64,000 bases of DNA from Pseudacidovorax sp. (lineage in GTDB: Bacteria; Pseudomonadota; Gammaproteobacteria; Burkholderiales; Burkholderiaceae_C): positions 124,001 to 188,000 of the forward strand of contig NZ_JAGOPN010000005.1 of assembly GCF_017991995.1 (NCBI RefSeq). The letters run 5' to 3'. The translations under genes were made by a program, and so were the position numbers. Positions 19,633 to 27,139 of this stretch are shown piece after piece (within the stretch, counting starts at the first letter, position 1; the number at the start of each line of letters is the position of its first letter). Under the pieces are notes generated by a model. That model was not told the origin of the DNA. It searched no databases and worked only from the letters and a program-made list of their open reading frames with translations.

Positions 19633-19956
19633 ATGGCCCGTCCCGAACGACATGTCTTCGTCTGCACCCAGAACCGCCCGCCGCAGCACCCGCGCGGCTC
19701 CTGCGGCGCCAAGGGCTCGACCGCCGTGCTGCAGGCCTTCTGGGCCGAATTGCAGAAGCGCCAGGCCTACGAGAAGGTGGCCATCACCTATTCCGGCTGC
19801 ATCGGCCCCTGCGACCAGGGCGTGAACGTGCTGGTCTACCCCGAGGCGGTGCTCTACAGCCGCGTGACGCCCGAGGACGTGCAGGAGATCTTCGACAGCC
19901 ACCTCGAAAAGGGCGAGCCTGTCGAACGGCTGCGGGCGGCGGAGGCGGTCTGGTGA
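19633..19956 (+). CDS. Thioredoxin-like [2Fe-2S] ferredoxin
   Basis: A 107-residue protein with the cysteine pattern of thioredoxin-fold [2Fe-2S] ferredoxins: one in FVCTQNRP, one in GSCGAKGS about twelve residues on, and the pair in YSGCIGPCDQGVNVLVYPE. Shethna protein I of Azotobacter belongs to this group. It could donate electrons or protect nitrogenase; which is not shown by sequence. AGGAGG precedes the ATG. It overlaps the next gene by 4 bases (GTGA). Confidence 0.88.
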   Translation: MARPERHVFVCTQNRPPQHPRGSCGAKGSTAVLQAFWAELQKRQAYEKVAITYSGCIGPCDQGVNVLVYPEAVLYSRVTPEDVQEIFDSHLEKGEPVERLRAAEAVW

Positions 19957-20462
19957 ATCTCTTCACCGGCGAGGAGGCCGACGCCTTCTTCGGCGGCGAC
20001 GTGCCGCCGGCCGTGCGGCACCTGGTGGACGAAGCGCGCAGCAAGCCGCGCCAGGAGGCGGCCGTGGCGCTGTGGACCGCCGTGCTGGCCTCGCCGCAGG
20101 CGCTGCCGGTGTACTACCTGCTCTACAAGCTGCACGCCAGCCAGGGCGAACTGGCGCAGGCACTGCGTGCCGCAGAGCGCGGGCTGGACGCCGCCGCCGA
20201 GGTCGCCGGCCTGCCCTCCGACTGGCAGCAGGTGCGGCCCGGCATGACGGACTTCCTGCAACCCGGCGCCGCGCGCTTCTGGCTGTTCACACTCAAGGCC
20301 CAGGCCTTCATCCTCCTGCGTCGCGACGAGCCGGCGCAGGCCGCCGAACGGCTGGACCACCTGCGCCTGCTGGACCCCGACGACCACATGGGCGCCAGCG
20401 TGGTCGCCCAGTTGCTTGCGCAGCACGATGTCGGTGTGCGACCGACGACGTCGGGTTGCTGA
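19953..20462 (+). CDS. TPR-like nif-associated protein, second copy
   Basis: A 169-residue helical protein with a GTG start overlapping the ferredoxin stop. It contains QEAAVALWTAVLASPQALPVYYLLYKLHASQGELAQALRAAERG in pattern, a TPR-like pair, and the block RFWLFTLKAQAFI...LDPDDHMGASVVAQLLA that is shared with the protein at 1219-1803. Function unknown. It ends the nifV operon; a weak GC-rich inverted repeat followed by TTTT lies about 10-30 bp after the stop. Confidence 0.75.
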   Translation: MNLFTGEEADAFFGGDVPPAVRHLVDEARSKPRQEAAVALWTAVLASPQALPVYYLLYKLHASQGELAQALRAAERGLDAAAEVAGLPSDWQQVRPGMTDFLQPGAARFWLFTLKAQAFILLRRDEPAQAAERLDHLRLLDPDDHMGASVVAQLLAQHDVGVRPTTSGC

Positions 20463-20714
20463 TCCAGTGCGCGGACGGAGCCCGCCGCCTTTTAAAAAAA
20501 GACCTCGCAGCGCGCTGCAGAATTGCGGAATAAATTCCGCTGTTCCATCTTTTATTCGATTCCGCGCCTCCGACCTAATTTTCAGAAGCCGCAACAACAT
20601 TACCGAATCGCAATGCTCCGGTCACGCGGTGGCGTGGCTTTCCCCCCTACCATTTCCCGACCACCCCGCGGGGGCCGGCATTGTGCGGTTGCAATGGCGG
20701 AGACAAGGAAATTC
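20463..20714. other. AT-richer boundary region between nif island and tct genes
   Basis: No gene is seen in these 252 bp, which are visibly lower in GC than either side. They hold a 12-bp palindrome GCAGCGCGCTGC (20507-20518) and a 7+2+7 inverted repeat GCGGAATAAATTCCGC (20525-20540), a candidate operator for tctBA. Confidence 0.6.
20525..20540. promoter_or_regulatory. Candidate operator palindrome before tctBA
   Basis: GCGGAAT-AA-ATTCCGC is a perfect 7+2+7 inverted repeat 175 bp before tctB in AT-rich DNA. The binding protein is unknown. Confidence 0.4.
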
Positions 20715-21152
20715 ATGAAACACAGAGACACGCACGACCTGATCGGCGGTATTGCACTGACGGTCGTCGGCGTATTTTTTGGCCTGTACGCCAGCCGCTA
20801 CACCATGGGAACGGCCGCCCGCATGGGCCCGGGGTATTTCCCCATCGTGCTGGGCTGGCTGCTGGCCGTGCTCGGCCTGCTGGTGGCGCTGCCGGCCTGG
20901 TGGCGGCAGGGCAACCCCATCAAGGTGCAATGGCGGAACCTGGCCACTGCCACCGCCTGCCTCGTCCTGTTCGCCGCACTCCTGCAGGCCGCAGGCGTGC
21001 TGGTCGCCGCTTTTGCGGCCTCGATGGTGGCCCTGGTGCCGGCGCGCACCTCGGTGCGACAGAAACTGGTGATCTCCGCCGCGGTGTCTGCATTGACTGT
21101 GGGGATCTTCGTGTTCGGTCTGCAGATGAACGTTCGCACGTTCCCCTGGTGA
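20715..21152 (+). CDS. tctB: TctB-family small membrane subunit of a tripartite tricarboxylate transporter
   Basis: A 145-residue membrane protein with four hydrophobic segments: DLIGGIALTVVGVFFGLYA, a second around YFPIVLGWLLAVLGLLVALPAW, a third ATACLVLFAALLQAAGVLVAAFAASMVAL, and a last around LVISAAVSALTVGIFVFGLQM. The MGPGYFP motif is typical of TctB. It pairs with TctA, whose gene starts 9 bp later. AAGGA precedes the ATG. No tctC lies next to the pair; the nearest Bug/TctC protein is at 29509-30498. Confidence 0.88.
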   Translation: MKHRDTHDLIGGIALTVVGVFFGLYASRYTMGTAARMGPGYFPIVLGWLLAVLGLLVALPAWWRQGNPIKVQWRNLATATACLVLFAALLQAAGVLVAAFAASMVALVPARTSVRQKLVISAAVSALTVGIFVFGLQMNVRTFPW

Positions 21153-21161
21153 AGCAGCGTC

Positions 21162-22685
21162 ATGGATCTCGCAAACAATCTTCTTCTCGGGCTCCAGGTT
21201 GCCATGGAGCCAATGACGCTGGCGTATTGCTTTTTCGGCGTATTGCTGGGCACCGTCGTCGGCGTGCTGCCGGGCATCGGCGCACTGGCGGCCATTTCGC
21301 TCCTGCTGCCCATTACCTACCATATTGAACCGACCGCCGCCATCATCATGCTGGCGGGCGTCTATTACGGCGCGCAATACGGGGGCTCGACGGCGGCCAT
21401 TCTGCTCAATCTTCCCGGCACGCCCTCTTCGGCGGTGACCTGTCTGGACGGTTATCCCATGGCGCAGAAAGGGCGCGCCGGCCTGGCCTTGTTCATCACG
21501 ACCATCGCCTCGTTGGTGGGCGCCATGACCGGGCTGGTATTGCTGGTGCTTTTTTCGCCGGCCATTGCCGAAATCGGATTGAAATTTGGCCCCGCCGAAT
21601 TCTTTTCCATGATGGTGCTCGGGCTGGTGGCGGCTTCTTCCATGAGCATCGGATCGGCGGCCAAGGGCCTGGCCATGGTGGTGCTGGGCCTCCTACTCGG
21701 CATGGTGGGGACGGACGTGAATTCGGGCGTCTCGCGCTTCAACTTCGGCATCATCGAACTCACCGACGGCATCAACCTTGTAGCGCTGGCCATGGGACTG
21801 TTCGGCGTCGCCGAGGTGGTGCGATGCATCAATTCCCCCGACATGGAACGCAAGCCCGAGCCCGTCACGATGCGGTCCATGGTTCCCTCGCGCGCCGAGT
21901 TCCGTGAAAGCGTCGCGCCCATGCTGCGCGGCTCCGCCCTCGGTTCCGCCCTGGGTGCGCTTCCCGGGGTCGGCCCTTCGATCGCGGCATTCATGTCCTA
22001 TGCCATCGAAAAGCGGGTGGCACGCGACGCTCGCAAATTCGGCAAGGGCGCCATCGCCGGCATCAGCGCCCCCGAATCGGCGAACAACGCCGCGGCGCAG
22101 ACCGCGTTCGTGCCTTCGCTTTCACTGGGCATTCCCGGCGACGCCGTCATGGCGGTGATGCTGGGCGCCCTGATCATTCACGGCATCCAGCCGGGGCCCT
22201 TGCTGATCAGCGAGCAGCCCGCGCTCTTCTGGGGCCTGGTGGTGAGTTTCGCGATCGGCAACATCATGCTGGTGATCCTCAACCTGCCCACCATCGGCAT
22301 CTGGGTCGCGTTGCTGCGAATTCCCTTCGCGTGGATGTATCCGGCGATCCTCGTGTTCGTGGCGTTGGGCGTCTACAGCGTCAACAGCAACGAATTCGAC
22401 ATCTACATGGTGGCCGTGCTGGGGGTGATGGGCTACGCGCTGATGGTTCTGAAGTTCGAGCCCGCACCTCTCCTGCTGGGCTACATCCTGGGCCCGATGC
22501 TGGAAGAAAACCTGCGGCGCACGATGCTGCTGTCCCGCGGCGATCCCATGGTGTTCATCGAACGGCCCATCAGCGCCAGCCTGCTGGCGGTGACCGCGCT
22601 CATGCTCGTCTGGACCATCTGGAGCACCGTCCGCAAGTCCATCGCGGAAAAGCGGAAGCTGGACCTCGCGGAAGCCGCGGCGTGA
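21162..22685 (+). CDS. tctA: TctA-family large membrane subunit of a tripartite tricarboxylate transporter
   Basis: The 507-residue permease with about 12 membrane segments. Family motifs seen include GVLPGIGALAAISLLLPITY, YYGAQYGGSTAAILLNLPGTP, the second half's GALPGVGPSIAAFMSYA and APESANNAAAQTAFVP. It moves a carboxylate using the cation gradient with a periplasmic TctC protein to deliver substrate. Substrate cannot be told from sequence. Normal length for TctA. Confidence 0.95.
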   Translation: MDLANNLLLGLQVAMEPMTLAYCFFGVLLGTVVGVLPGIGALAAISLLLPITYHIEPTAAIIMLAGVYYGAQYGGSTAAILLNLPGTPSSAVTCLDGYPMAQKGRAGLALFITTIASLVGAMTGLVLLVLFSPAIAEIGLKFGPAEFFSMMVLGLVAASSMSIGSAAKGLAMVVLGLLLGMVGTDVNSGVSRFNFGIIELTDGINLVALAMGLFGVAEVVRCINSPDMERKPEPVTMRSMVPSRAEFRESVAPMLRGSALGSALGALPGVGPSIAAFMSYAIEKRVARDARKFGKGAIAGISAPESANNAAAQTAFVPSLSLGIPGDAVMAVMLGALIIHGIQPGPLLISEQPALFWGLVVSFAIGNIMLVILNLPTIGIWVALLRIPFAWMYPAILVFVALGVYSVNSNEFDIYMVAVLGVMGYALMVLKFEPAPLLLGYILGPMLEENLRRTMLLSRGDPMVFIERPISASLLAVTALMLVWTIWSTVRKSIAEKRKLDLAEAAA

Positions 22686-22744
22686 TGCAAGCGGCGGCTT
22701 GGCTGCCGCATCGTGGCGGCGCGATGGAGAAGACCTGAGGGGAG

Positions 22745-22818
22745 TGGAGCGGGTGAAGGGAATCGAACCCTCGTATGAAGCTTGGGAAGCTGCCGTTCTG
22801 CCATTGAACTACACCCGC
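22745..22818 (-). tRNA. tRNA-Gly (anticodon CCC)
   Basis: On the minus strand a 74-base cloverleaf can be drawn: acceptor GCGGGTG/CACCCGC, D-arm GTTC...GAAC, anticodon loop TTCCCAA with CCC at 22784-22786, T-arm AGGGTTCGATTCCCT, discriminator T and an encoded CCA. The anticodon stem GCAGC/GCTTC has one mismatch (position 28-42). It closely resembles tRNA-Gly(CCC) of E. coli. Confidence 0.95.
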
Positions 22819-22930
22819 CTGGCGGCCCGCGGAGGGCCTGGAGGCTGTCTCGCCTGCTCCGGCAAAGACAGCGTGGGAGTGTAGCACCGGGGTTGCGCCC
22901 TTTCCCCCCGGCGCCGCACCCCTCGCGCCC

Positions 22931-24685
22931 TCAGCGGCGCTCGTCCACGGCCTCGTCCTCGACCGCCGCCGGCGCCGCGCCGGCCAGGCCTTCCACCTCG
23001 CGCACCCAGCGCTGGCGCATACGCAGGATGCGCGGCAGCGCGCGCAGGAAGGCGTCGACCAGCCGCGGCTCGAAGGCGGCGCCGGCACCGGCGCGGATCT
23101 GGGCCACGGCCGCCTCTTCGCTCAAGGCCTCGCGATAGGGGCGCGGCGAGGTCATGGCGTCGAAGCTGTCGGCAATGGCGACGATGCGCGCCGCCAGCGG
23201 AATCTGCTCGCCCGCCAGGCCCGACGGATAGCCGGTGCCGTCCCAGCGCTCGTGGTGGCACAGCGCGATGTCGCGGGCCATGCCCAGTACGTCCGACGGG
23301 TCGTCGCCGATGAGCTGGGCGCCCAGCAGCGGATGGGCACGCATCACGGTCCATTCGTCCGCATCCAGCGGACCGGGCTTGCGCAGCACCGCATCGGGCA
23401 CGGCCACGATGCCCAGGTCGTGCAGCGGGGCCGAGCTCTGCAGCATGGCGCACCAGTCGGCGCGGGCGCCCGCCTCCAGCGCGATCTCGTGCGCGGTCTG
23501 GCTCATGCGCTGGATGTGCGAGGTGCTCACGTTGGCCCGCATGGCGGCCGCATCGCACAGGCGCTGCAACTGGCGCAGGCTGGACTGCTGCGCGGCCAGC
23601 ATGCCCAGCGCCGCCAGGTGCGTGCGCACGCGCGCCGCCACCACATGCGGATAGAAGGGCTTGGTGATGTAGTCGGCCGCGCCCAGACGCAGCGCCTTGG
23701 CCTCGGCGTCGCCGTCGTGCACGGCGGTGCAGAAGACGATGGGGATGTGCGCGGTGCCCGGGTCGGCCTTCAGCGCCTCGCACACGGCGTAGCCATCCAC
23801 GCCCGGCATCATCAGGTCGAGCAGGATCAAGTCGGGCCGGCGCTCGCGGGCCAGTTCGATGGCGCGCCCACCCTCGGTGGCGAAGATGAGGTGGTAGTCC
23901 GCCTGCAGCGACAGGCGCAGCAGCTGCAGGTTGCTGGGCTCGTCGTCCACCAGCAGCAGGCTCTGGCGGCGCACCTCGGGCGGCGGCGGCAGGGCGGCGT
24001 CGGGGACGGCCGGCCCGTCCTGCGCGCCGCTCCCCTTCTCCATGCAGATGGCACTCAACTGCGCGGCGGGCAGCGGCCGCAGGAAGGCCGCGCGCTCCTC
24101 GCCCTGCGCCAGCAGCCAGGCCCGGCCCAGGCCGCGCGGCAGGACGACCGGCATGCGACGCGGCTTGCCCGGCGGGCCATAGTTGCCCATCAGCGGATGG
24201 CCCGCGGCGTCCACGGTGAGCAGGCCCACGCTCAGGCGGCGCACGCCGTTCTCGTCGGCCCAGCTGTTCCACAGGCCGGCCAGGTACAGGGGACCGTCGT
24301 CCCGGCGCGCGATGCGGGTGAGCCACGGCTCGCCCTCGGGATTGCGGTGATCGGGCACATGCAGGGCCGCCACGGGCACCAGGCACTGCTGGGCACCCTG
24401 CCAGGCGCTTCGCACGGCCAGCTTGCCCAGCTCGTCGTCGCGGATCAGGGCCGTGCGGGCACGCAGCGCCGCGGGCAGGCCGGCGCGCAGGGTCTCGCGC
24501 GTGACCAGGCCCCAACGGCCGGCAGCGATGGCGATCTCGCTGCCACGGCGGACGACGAAGGACAGTTCGCCACCCGGCAGGACGGGGGCGGTGCCGGCCT
24601 CGGGGAAGGTCCAGTCGCCCGCCCGAAGGTCGCGGCGCAGGGCCTCCCAATGATGGGGCCGCGCAGATTCAAGACTTGAAATCAT
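22931..24685 (-). CDS. Fusion of an SRAP-like domain, response-regulator receiver and HD-GYP phosphodiesterase
   Basis: About 584 residues with three parts. Residues 1-220 follow the SRAP (YedK/HMCES) layout: GRWGLVTRE, RARTALIRDDELGKLAVRSAWQG, CLVPVAALHV, YLAGLWNSW and RRMPVVLP. The SRAP catalytic residues are missing: no Cys2, no Asn in the NAR motif, no Glu in the FYEW motif, no His in IHDRMP. Residues 242-345 form a receiver domain (LLLVDDEPSN, LDLMMPG with phospho-Asp about 290, TKPF). The rest is HD-GYP with HDLGIVAVPD and HHERWDGTGYPSGLAG, which should cleave cyclic di-GMP. The frame opens at GTG 24712 with ATGs at 24706 and 24685; no ribosome site decides between them. Confidence 0.85.
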   Translation of the reverse strand: MISSLESARPHHWEALRRDLRAGDWTFPEAGTAPVLPGGELSFVVRRGSEIAIAAGRWGLVTRETLRAGLPAALRARTALIRDDELGKLAVRSAWQGAQQCLVPVAALHVPDHRNPEGEPWLTRIARRDDGPLYLAGLWNSWADENGVRRLSVGLLTVDAAGHPLMGNYGPPGKPRRMPVVLPRGLGRAWLLAQGEERAAFLRPLPAAQLSAICMEKGSGAQDGPAVPDAALPPPPEVRRQSLLLVDDEPSNLQLLRLSLQADYHLIFATEGGRAIELARERRPDLILLDLMMPGVDGYAVCEALKADPGTAHIPIVFCTAVHDGDAEAKALRLGAADYITKPFYPHVVAARVRTHLAALGMLAAQQSSLRQLQRLCDAAAMRANVSTSHIQRMSQTAHEIALEAGARADWCAMLQSSAPLHDLGIVAVPDAVLRKPGPLDADEWTVMRAHPLLGAQLIGDDPSDVLGMARDIALCHHERWDGTGYPSGLAGEQIPLAARIVAIADSFDAMTSPRPYREALSEEAAVAQIRAGAGAAFEPRLVDAFLRALPRILRMRQRWVREVEGLAGAAPAAVEDEAVDERR

Positions 24686-24823
24686 GGAGGCACAGCGCCA
24701 GGACATTCGCACGCGATCACGACGCAGCGATCCTCGGACGACGAATGCGGGGCGTTTGGGAGGCCGGTCCCATCCGGGTCCCGGCCAGGACGCCCCGGCA
24801 CTCTATTAACAATTATTTGCAGT

Positions 24824-25768
24824 CTATCGTGTGAAAGCGGGATCCGCTTCGATTTCGGCACCCATCAACCACTGCTGTGCCTCGTCATCGAAGCCGGCCA
24901 CGGGCTGGGCCTTGGCCAGCGCCATCCACACGCCGAAGGGCAGGCGCTCGACCGGCCGGTGCACGGCGGCGCGGGCGACCGTGAGCCGCGTTCCCTCCAG
25001 CAGCATCACGCCGCATTCGGCGGGCACGTCCTCCGGCCCGCCGACGGGCCGGCCGCGGGCATCGTTGCCCAGCACGTACCAGCACTCGCCGCCCAGGTCG
25101 AGGTAGGCGGCGCGCTTGTCGGGGCGGCGCAGATCGCCCAGCAGGTCGGCGCGGCTGACCTTGACCTCGTGCACGACGGGATGGGCGTAGGCCTCGACGG
25201 TGGTGTTGCGGATCGAGAAGACATCGGGCCGGGCGATGCACCAGCGGGCCGGGCCGTCGGGCTCCAGCGGCGCCAGGCGGGCCCGCAGGCTCAGGCCGCG
25301 CCAGGCGATGCGGCCGCCGCGGGTCATCTCGCGCGCCACCTGCTCAACGAGCGACTCGTGGGCCGACATCGCGCCGCGGTTGCCGGCCAGGGCGCCGGCC
25401 AGCCGGGCCAGGCCGGCATCGCTCAGGCGCACGGTCTCGTGGCCCAGGGCCGAGCGCACCCGCTCCAGCAGGCCCGCGGCCAGCAGGTCGACCTCGATGG
25501 CATCGCAGCAGGGCCAGCCGGCCGAGCGGTACACCTCGCGCAGTCGGCGCATGTGCACCCGCCCCAGCGCGGCCACGGGCCGGGGCGGGTCGCCCACGGG
25601 CGGCGGGGGTGGCGGGTCGGTGACGGGCAGTTCGTGCGGCGGCGGATCGCCGGCCGGCGGCGGCACGATGATGGGCGGCGACGCTGGTGGCTGCCCCGGC
25701 GCCGGCGGTGGCGGGTTGGAAGGCAGGGGCGCCGCCCGCACGTCGGTCGAGAAAGGAAGGGCGGACAT
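24824..25768 (-). CDS. Protein with proline-rich N-terminus and MmcB-like PD-(D/E)xK nuclease fold
   Basis: A 314-residue protein. The first 65 residues are proline-rich (PPPPAPGQPPASPP; DPPPPPPVGDPP), likely disordered. A helical region follows, then a core around residues 175-235: RPDVFSIRNTTVEAYAHP, then HEVKVSRADLLGDLRRPDKRAAY, then GECWYVLG. The D...E-V-K arrangement with a following S-R-A-D resembles MmcB, a DNA-repair nuclease-fold family. Assignment rests on motif reading alone. It lies 139 bp beyond the 5' end of the SRAP-like fusion on the same strand. Confidence 0.6.
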   Translation of the reverse strand: MSALPFSTDVRAAPLPSNPPPPAPGQPPASPPIIVPPPAGDPPPHELPVTDPPPPPPVGDPPRPVAALGRVHMRRLREVYRSAGWPCCDAIEVDLLAAGLLERVRSALGHETVRLSDAGLARLAGALAGNRGAMSAHESLVEQVAREMTRGGRIAWRGLSLRARLAPLEPDGPARWCIARPDVFSIRNTTVEAYAHPVVHEVKVSRADLLGDLRRPDKRAAYLDLGGECWYVLGNDARGRPVGGPEDVPAECGVMLLEGTRLTVARAAVHRPVERLPFGVWMALAKAQPVAGFDDEAQQWLMGAEIEADPAFTR

Positions 25769-25890
25769 GCACCAAGGCTAACGCCAAGGCGGCAACCCTG
25801 GCCGCGGGTGCGATGTTGGGCCGTCCTACGCCCTTTGGCCGACGCGCGGCCATGTCACACTGCCGCGGCCTTTCACCCCCCCGAGCGCCG

Positions 25891-27087
25891 ATGACCGTCT
25901 CCGAAGTCTTCCTGATCGCGATGCTGATCGTCTTCACCCTGCCCTACCTGCTGTGGCGGCTGGGACGTACCGACTACTTCGCGCCGCTGGTGGTGGTGCA
26001 GATCATCATGGGCATCCTGCTGGGCCCGGGCGTGCTGGGCGCGGCCTTTCCCGACTACTACCAGTTCGTGTTCAGCGCGCCGGTGATCCAGTCGCTCAAC
26101 GGCGTGGCGCAGTGGGCGGTGATGCTCTTCGTGTGGATCGCCGGCATCGAGCTGGACCTGCGCAAGGCCTGGACGCACCGCGGCGAAAGCAGCGTGACCG
26201 CCGGCCTGGCGCTGGGCGTGCCGCTGCTGCTGGGCAGTGCCGCGGCGCTGGTGCTGCTGATGCAACCCGGCTGGATGGGCGCCAAGGCCCAGCACTGGCA
26301 GTTCGTGCTGGGCATCGGCATGGCCTGTGCGGTGACGGCCCTGCCGATCCTGATCCTGCTGATGGAAAAGCTGGAAATCCTTCGTCAGCCGCTGGGCCAG
26401 CGCATCCTGCGCTACGCCAGCCTGGACGACATCGCCATCTGGGGCGTGCTGGCCGTGATCCTGACCGACTGGGAGCGCGTGGGCCGGCAGGTGGGCTTCC
26501 TGCTGGTGTTTGCGGTGGCATCGGTGCTGTTCCGGCGCCTGATGCGCCGCGTGCCCGAGCGCGACCGTTGGTACCTGGGCCTGATCTGGCTGGCGGCCTG
26601 CGGCCTGGGCGCCGACTGGTCCGGCCTGCACTACATGGTGGGCGCCTTCATCGCCGGTGTGGTGATGGACGGCGACTGGTTCGACCAGGAACACATGGAC
26701 CTGCTGCGCCACCATGTGCTGCTGGTGGTGATGCCGGTGTTCTTCCTGAGCACGGGGCTGCGCACCAGCTGGCAGGTGGGCGGCTTTGCCGTCTTCGGGG
26801 CGGCCGCCCTGCTGCTCGCGGCCTCGGTGGCCGGCAAGCTGGCGGGGCTGGGCCTGGCCGGCCGCATCCTGGGCTGGGCCCGCGGCGAAGGGATGCTGAT
26901 CGGCTGGCTGCTGCAGACCAAGGCGCTGATCATGATCATCTTTGCCAACGTGCTGCTGGACAAGGCCATCATCACCAACGCCACCTTCACGGCCCTGCTG
27001 CTGATGGCGGTGGCCAGCACCATGCTGACGGTGCCCATGGTCACGCCGCGGCTGCGGCGCATGGCTCAGGCGACTGGGGAGCGCTGA
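25891..27087 (+). CDS. CPA2-family cation:proton antiporter
   Basis: A 398-residue protein with about 12 hydrophobic segments. Recognisable CPA2 features: QIIMGILLGPGVLG near residue 35, QWAVMLFVWIAGIELDL near 75, TALPILILLMEKL and SLDDIAIWGVLA with an acidic residue in mid-membrane, and FFLSTGLRTSW. No C-terminal TrkA/RCK domain is present, so it is a short member. It exchanges Na+ or K+ for protons at the inner membrane; which ion cannot be told. It faces the gene at 27140 convergently across a 52-bp gap with GC-rich inverted repeats. Confidence 0.88.
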   Translation: MTVSEVFLIAMLIVFTLPYLLWRLGRTDYFAPLVVVQIIMGILLGPGVLGAAFPDYYQFVFSAPVIQSLNGVAQWAVMLFVWIAGIELDLRKAWTHRGESSVTAGLALGVPLLLGSAAALVLLMQPGWMGAKAQHWQFVLGIGMACAVTALPILILLMEKLEILRQPLGQRILRYASLDDIAIWGVLAVILTDWERVGRQVGFLLVFAVASVLFRRLMRRVPERDRWYLGLIWLAACGLGADWSGLHYMVGAFIAGVVMDGDWFDQEHMDLLRHHVLLVVMPVFFLSTGLRTSWQVGGFAVFGAAALLLAASVAGKLAGLGLAGRILGWARGEGMLIGWLLQTKALIMIIFANVLLDKAIITNATFTALLLMAVASTMLTVPMVTPRLRRMAQATGER

Positions 27088-27139
27088 CGGCCCCCGGGGC
27101 CGGCGCGCCCGCAAGGCGGCGCGCCAGTCACGCGAGGCG

